64,000 nucleotides of DNA from JAAYYY01 sp964579295 (GTDB lineage: Bacteria; Chloroflexota; Anaerolineae; Promineifilales; Promineifilaceae). Below the pieces are notes generated by a model that saw only the letters and a program-made list of their open reading frames with translations, was not told the DNA's origin and ran no database searches. The stretch is taken from positions 124,001-188,000 of the forward strand of contig CAZOGK010000003.1 in NCBI GenBank assembly GCA_964579295.1. Reading direction: 5' to 3'. Position numbers and translations under genes: made by a program. Below, in pieces: positions 59,440 to 64,000 of the stretch (positions are counted from its first letter, which is position 1; every line of letters begins with the position of its first letter).

Positions 59440-60045
59440 CTAGCGGCTGACAAACGGGTTGCCCGCCACCCAGTAGCGCCAGGGGATGGAGAGCCACGGC
59501 TCCGGCGTCTTGCCCAGGCCAATGCGCGGCCCGGTGCGTACAGCCGTGGCCGCCACGGGCGAGCCATCCTCGATGCCGATAACCCCATCCGGCGCAAAGA
59601 GATTCGCCCCATGAAGCGCACGGCTGATTGCCAGGGCCTGGGTGAGCTTAGCCGGACCGTTGGTCCATTCCGGGCGGGAGCGCTGGCGATGCTGCGCCAT
59701 CAGCCACTCCCCTTCGACCGGTTCCAGCGCCCGCAACAGCACCGCATTGGCCTGGCCCTCCTCACCCGTGACCACGTTGAACATCCAGTGCATGCCATAG
59801 GTGAAGTAGATGTAGGCATGACCAGGCGGGCCAAACATGACGGCGGTACGCGCCGTGGGACGGCCGTTGTTCGCGCGGGCATGGCAGGCAAGGTCGGGGA
59901 CGTCCGCGTCGCAATAGGCTTCGGTCTCCACGATCAGGCCGGCAATCCGCTCCCCATCAAGGATACGGACCAGCCGCTTGCCCAGCAGGTCGCGGGCCAC
60001 GATGCGCGCCGGGCGCGCGTAAAATGACTGCGGCAAAAGCGCCAT
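59440..60045 (-). CDS. mpg: 3-methyladenine DNA glycosylase (AAG/MPG family)
   Basis: 201 residues from ATG 60045; a longer frame only shadows the opposite-strand gene. Base-excision enzyme for alkylated purines. ARDLLGKRLVRIL, the catalytic Glu in LIVETEAYCDADVPD, the YFTYGMHWMFNVV strand, and NGPAKLTQAL are all present. GLGKTPEPWLSIPWRYWVAGNP ends it. Length (about 200) is standard for bacterial AAG proteins. It is probably co-transcribed with fabI, which lies 51 bases downstream. Confidence 0.94.
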   Translation of the reverse strand: MALLPQSFYARPARIVARDLLGKRLVRILDGERIAGLIVETEAYCDADVPDLACHARANNGRPTARTAVMFGPPGHAYIYFTYGMHWMFNVVTGEEGQANAVLLRALEPVEGEWLMAQHRQRSRPEWTNGPAKLTQALAISRALHGANLFAPDGVIGIEDGSPVAATAVRTGPRIGLGKTPEPWLSIPWRYWVAGNPFVSR

Positions 60046-60084
60046 TCCTCTACCATAGCTGAAGCAGAAGCTGCCGCCAACTCG

Positions 60085-60113
60085 TTGGGCGACGCTGTGG
60101 CCTCGGCTACAAT
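60085..60113 (+). promoter_or_regulatory. promoter of the FabL-like gene
   Basis: TTGGGC (60085-60090), 17-base spacer, TACAAT (60108-60113). Predicted start near 60120 leaves an 11-base leader that still contains GGGAGG before ATG 60131. Confidence 0.6.
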
Positions 60114-60130
60114 AAGGCGCGGGAGGACGA

Positions 60131-60904
60131 ATGGACCGTTTCGCTGGCAAGATCGTGCTGGTCACTGGCTCGGGCCGGGGCATCGGGAAAGAGATCGCCC
60201 TGCGCTTTGCGCGCGAAGGGGCCGACGTGGTCGTTAACTTCTTTCGTAACCGCGAGCCGGCCGAGGAGACGGCGGCCGCCGTGGAGGCGCTGGGGCGGCG
60301 CGCGCTGCTCGTCAAGGCCAACGTCGGCGACCTGGACGAGCTGGCCGCGCTCTATTCCACTATCGACGAGCATTTCGGCGCCTTGGACATCCTCGTCCAT
60401 AACGCCGCCTCCGGCTATAACCGGCCGGCCCTGGAACAGCGCCAGCGCGGTTGGGAATGGACGATGAACATCAACGCACGCTCCTTGCTCTTTGGAGCGC
60501 AACATGCGGTCCCCTTAATGGAGCGGCGCGGCGGCGGCGCCATTGTCGCCCTCTCCAGCCTCGGCTCCGTCCGCGTCATGGCGGATTACGTCGTCGTGGG
60601 CGCCTCGAAGGCGGCGCTGGAGGCGCTGGTGCGCTATCTCGGCGTCGAGCTGGCGCCGCGTCAGGTCCGGGTCAATGCCGTTTCGCCCGGCGTGGTGCTG
60701 ACGGAGGCGCTGGAGCACTTCGCCGTCTTTCGCGACGAGGGTCAAGCGCTTGTGAGCACAGTGCAGGAACGGACCCCGGCCGGTCGCCTCTGCACCGCCG
60801 CCGACGTTGCCGATGTGGTTGCCTTTCTCTGCAGCGACGCGGCGGCGATGATTTGTGGGCAGACGCTGGTGGTCGATGGCGGCTATTCTCTCCTGGCCGG
60901 TTAG
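60131..60904 (+). CDS. fabL: FabL-like enoyl-ACP reductase III / SDR oxidoreductase
   Basis: 257 residues, NAD(P)-dependent short-chain dehydrogenase. VTGSGRGIGKEIALRFA opens it. LVKANVGDL, HNAASGYNRPALEQ, WEWTMNINARSLLFGAQ, GGGAIVALSSLGSVR and SKAALEALVRYLGVELAPRQ closely follow Bacillus subtilis FabL, including the QTLVVDGGYSLL end. FabL uses NADPH and is far less triclosan-sensitive than FabI. FabG-like ketoacyl reductase activity is the alternative reading, because the family is close. It has its own promoter, divergent from mpg-fabI. Confidence 0.85.
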   Translation: MDRFAGKIVLVTGSGRGIGKEIALRFAREGADVVVNFFRNREPAEETAAAVEALGRRALLVKANVGDLDELAALYSTIDEHFGALDILVHNAASGYNRPALEQRQRGWEWTMNINARSLLFGAQHAVPLMERRGGGAIVALSSLGSVRVMADYVVVGASKAALEALVRYLGVELAPRQVRVNAVSPGVVLTEALEHFAVFRDEGQALVSTVQERTPAGRLCTAADVADVVAFLCSDAAAMICGQTLVVDGGYSLLAG

Positions 60905-61016
60905 CGCCCGCCGGCTATGTCTCAGGCCGCCGGGGGCATTGTCCGCAGCGGCGTCAAGCGGTAAAATCTGGCTATGTTGTCCGACATCTGAACCCAGTCT
61001 TGCGAGGCCATAACGA

Positions 61017-62048
<1,032 letters not shown>

Positions 62049-62137
62049 CCGGACTCGGCCTCTCGTCGGCCGCCGCCCGAGCCGGAGCAGCCAGCAATAG
62101 GACCGGGGCAAGAATATCGGCGGCGGCGAAGATGGGT

Positions 62138-62143
62138 TATAAT
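62138..62143 (+). promoter_or_regulatory. -10 box of the AI-2E transporter gene
   Basis: TATAAT at 62138-62143, 10 bases before ATG 62154, so the message has a leader of only about 4 bases. No -35 at the usual distance. Confidence 0.5.
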
Positions 62144-62153
62144 CGCGGGGACA

Positions 62154-63365
62154 ATGACTGAAGAGCCGAGACCGAAAGAGCCAACTCACGCTTCCCCACC
62201 CTGGGCGCCCGCCACTAAGCGGCTGGTCCAGACGGCGCTGCTTGCCCTCGTTCTGTACCTGCTCTACCGGGTGCGCATTCTGCTTTTTCCCCTGGCTATC
62301 TCCCTGGTCGTGGCCTACGCGCTGAACCCGCTCGTCGACGGCCTCCACAAGAACTCGCGCCTCAGCCGTAACGCGGCGCTAGGGCTAGTCTACCTGCTGA
62401 TTATCGGCGTTCTGGTCGCTATCCCCGTCGGCACGATTCCCCGGCTGATCAACCAGGTCAGCCTCTTCATCGAGAACTTGCCAGACTACCTGGTAGCCTT
62501 CGGCGAGCTGCTCAGCCAGCCGCTGGTCATCGGCCCGATCACCGTCCCGCTCAACGAGCTGCGCCTAGAGCAGGTGTACGACACGGTCAGCGGCAACATC
62601 ATTGACATCATCCGCTCGGTGGGCAGCTCCTCTGTCATCCTCTTTGGCAGCCTGGCAAGCATAACGCTTTCCACGGTTGCCTGGCTCTTGGTGATTGTCT
62701 TCATCTCCTTCTACATGGTGAAGGACCACCGCCAGCTGCTCGAGTCGTTGATCCGGTTGGCCCCGCCGGACCATCGTGCGGACATGCGCCAGCTGCTTCG
62801 GGAGTTGACGCTCCTCTGGAACGACTTTTTTCGCAGCCGCATCGTGCTCTGTTTTATCGTGGGCATTATCACCTTTGTTATCGCGGTTATCATCGAGCTG
62901 CCCAATGCCCCGGTCCTGGCGCTGATCGCTGGCATTGGCGAGTTTGTGCCCAATATCGGGCCGACAATGGCCAGCCTCCCGGCCATACTGGTCGCCATTT
63001 TGCAGCACGAGGCTAGCTGGCTGGGCGCCCTGACCGGTCCGTTCTGGTTTGCGGTTATCGTGTTGGCTATCTATATTTCGATCCAGCAGGTTGAGAATAC
63101 AATTTTGAGCCCGCGCATTATCGGCCACAGCCTCAACATGCATCCAATGGTCGTCTTTGTCGCCGCACTGGCCGGGGCCAGCATCGCCGGGATTCTCGGC
63201 ATCCTGCTGGCGGCGCCAGTTCTGGCGAGCGGCCGGCTAATCTTTATCTATCTCTACCGCAAGTTGAACGATCTGCCCCCCTTCCCCGCCCTGGAAACTA
63301 ATGCCGCCGCGGCGGCCAGCCTGCATGCGCCGTCCGGCCGCGAGCTGGAGAGCGGTCCGCTCTAA
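62154..63365 (+). CDS. AI-2E family transporter
   Basis: 403 residues, about 8 membrane helices (LVQTALLALVLYLLYRVRIL; LFPLAISLVVAYALNPLVDGL and on). The family signatures FISFYMVKDHRQLLESL near 182 and GIGEFVPNIGPTMASLPAILVAI near 260 are clear. Some members export the signal AI-2, others exchange ions (Na+/H+) or have unknown cargo; nothing here decides. The TAA overlaps the next ATG (TAATG), so the GNAT gene is coupled. Confidence 0.9.
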   Translation: MTEEPRPKEPTHASPPWAPATKRLVQTALLALVLYLLYRVRILLFPLAISLVVAYALNPLVDGLHKNSRLSRNAALGLVYLLIIGVLVAIPVGTIPRLINQVSLFIENLPDYLVAFGELLSQPLVIGPITVPLNELRLEQVYDTVSGNIIDIIRSVGSSSVILFGSLASITLSTVAWLLVIVFISFYMVKDHRQLLESLIRLAPPDHRADMRQLLRELTLLWNDFFRSRIVLCFIVGIITFVIAVIIELPNAPVLALIAGIGEFVPNIGPTMASLPAILVAILQHEASWLGALTGPFWFAVIVLAIYISIQQVENTILSPRIIGHSLNMHPMVVFVAALAGASIAGILGILLAAPVLASGRLIFIYLYRKLNDLPPFPALETNAAAAASLHAPSGRELESGPL

Positions 63366-64000
63366 TGGCTGCCATCGTTGTACGCCCGGCCCAGCTCAGC
63401 GACAAAGCCGCGGTCAGCGAGCTTTGCGCCCACATCTGGGATGGGGAAGATTATGTACCGGATGTGTTCGACGACTGGGTGGCCGATCCGGTGGGCGAGT
63501 TTTCGCTGGCATTCGACGGGCAGCAGCTCGTTGCCCTGGGCAAGCTGACCGAAGACGCGCCCGGCGAGTGGTGGCTGGAAGGGCTGCGCGTCCATCCCAA
63601 TCACCGCGGCCGTGGCCTGGCTACCCTGTTACACGAACACGCCGTCGGGCTGGCCGATCGCCAGGGCCGAGGCGTGCTGCGTTTCGCCACGGCCGGCAGC
63701 AATGCCGCTGTTCATGCGCTGGCGCGGCGCACCGGTTTCGCGCTGGTCAGCCGCCACCATACGGCCCGCGCTGATGTGGCGCCCGGCGGGCCGGAGCCTG
63801 CCTTTACGGTCGCCGCCATTGGCGAATTGCCCGCCCTTCGCGACTGGCTGCAGAAGTCGGCCGTCTTCGCCGCCGCGGGCGGGCTGATGGAGGACAACTG
63901 GGCCTGGTCGGCCCTCCTCCCCCGGCTCGAAATGTTGGCGCAGGCGAGCCGTGTCTTCTGGTGGCGCGACGGCGCGACGGCTCGCGCCGGGCTGGTGATC
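63365..64000 (+). CDS. GNAT-family N-acetyltransferase (truncated by window end)
   Basis: Open frame from ATG 63365, overlapping the previous stop as TAATG, running to the window end without a stop (212 codons). Residues 1-130 are a GNAT domain: VVRPAQLSDKAAVSELCAHI, then GEWWLEGLRVHPNHRGRGLA, where HRGRGLA is the acetyl-CoA loop. The following 80 residues look like the start of a second module, as in tandem GNAT proteins. Substrate unknown. Confidence 0.85.
   Translation, partial: MAAIVVRPAQLSDKAAVSELCAHIWDGEDYVPDVFDDWVADPVGEFSLAFDGQQLVALGKLTEDAPGEWWLEGLRVHPNHRGRGLATLLHEHAVGLADRQGRGVLRFATAGSNAAVHALARRTGFALVSRHHTARADVAPGGPEPAFTVAAIGELPALRDWLQKSAVFAAAGGLMEDNWAWSALLPRLEMLAQASRVFWWRDGATARAGLVI

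Overview
The window is 64 kb of GC-rich bacterial chromosome, densely coding on both strands, with about 57 protein genes, one SRP RNA, one riboswitch and several promoters and terminators. No tRNA or rRNA gene, insertion sequence, prophage, CRISPR array or replication origin was seen. I infer a member of the Chloroflexota (Anaerolineae-like). The reasons are the style of the proteins (DUF5679-type zinc ribbon fused to TopA, long alanine/acid tail on S16, Pro/Thr-rich surface proteins, PP2C-like protein with a propeller), the high GC, and -10 boxes placed directly upstream of start codons. This assignment was not checked by any search.

Layout. 0-6.9 kb: acyl-CoA chemistry (two 3-hydroxyacyl-CoA dehydrogenase homologues, one apparently catalytically dead, and a PaaG-like crotonase), a membrane PP2C-like/propeller protein, an acidic orphan and a Cys/Met-metabolism PLP lyase. 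7.0-11.5 kb: a SRPBCC protein, an ALDH7-type aldehyde dehydrogenase, and an ECF sigma factor with a FecR-like membrane anti-sigma partner. 11.6-20.4 kb: a six-gene minus-strand unit coding a BMP/nucleoside-type ABC transporter (lipoprotein, double ATPase, two permeases) followed by a molybdenum hydroxylase of xanthine dehydrogenase type; together they suggest uptake and oxidation of a purine. 20.8-27.1 kb: a succinate-semialdehyde-type dehydrogenase, a sucrase/ferredoxin-like protein, an AlbA_2 protein coupled to an epoxide hydrolase, a Na+/Ca2+-exchanger-like protein with a PII-like protein, and TyrA.

27.2-33.5 kb: a 1031-residue fusion of serine hydroxymethyltransferase and glycine-cleavage T protein with an extra degenerate T-protein-like segment between them; a phosphoribosyltransferase; the SRP RNA gene; a YabE-like 3D/G5 protein and KsgA. 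33.5-41.3 kb: a VOC protein, biotin carboxylase, AAC(3)-type acetyltransferase, a methylglutaconyl-CoA-hydratase-like crotonase, FtsH, LipA and LipB. 41.4-46.6 kb: cell-wall amidase and L,D-transpeptidase, class II aldolase, a small HD alarmone-hydrolase-like protein and an M20 peptidase. 46.6-54 kb: an orphan ThiP-like permease, DegV, TopA, a mannose-1-phosphate guanylyltransferase and DprA. 54-57 kb: the classic ffh-rpsP-khpA-rimM order. 57.1-58.6 kb: metK under a complete SAM-I riboswitch with its own promoter and terminator. 58.6-64 kb: FabI, a 3-methyladenine glycosylase, a FabL-like second enoyl-ACP reductase, proline dehydrogenase, an AI-2E-family transporter and a GNAT gene cut by the window end.

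Connections. Methyl-group and one-carbon metabolism recurs (GlyA-GcvT, MetK with SAM riboswitch, Cys/Met lyase, LipA/LipB). Both parts of the minimal SRP (RNA and Ffh) are present but 25 kb apart. Two different enoyl-ACP reductases lie within 2.4 kb. The most unusual objects are the GlyA-GcvT fusion with its embedded half-domain, the catalytically depleted dehydrogenase paired with a small zinc protein, and the purine transporter-molybdenum hydroxylase unit with an FAD-then-2Fe-2S fused subunit.
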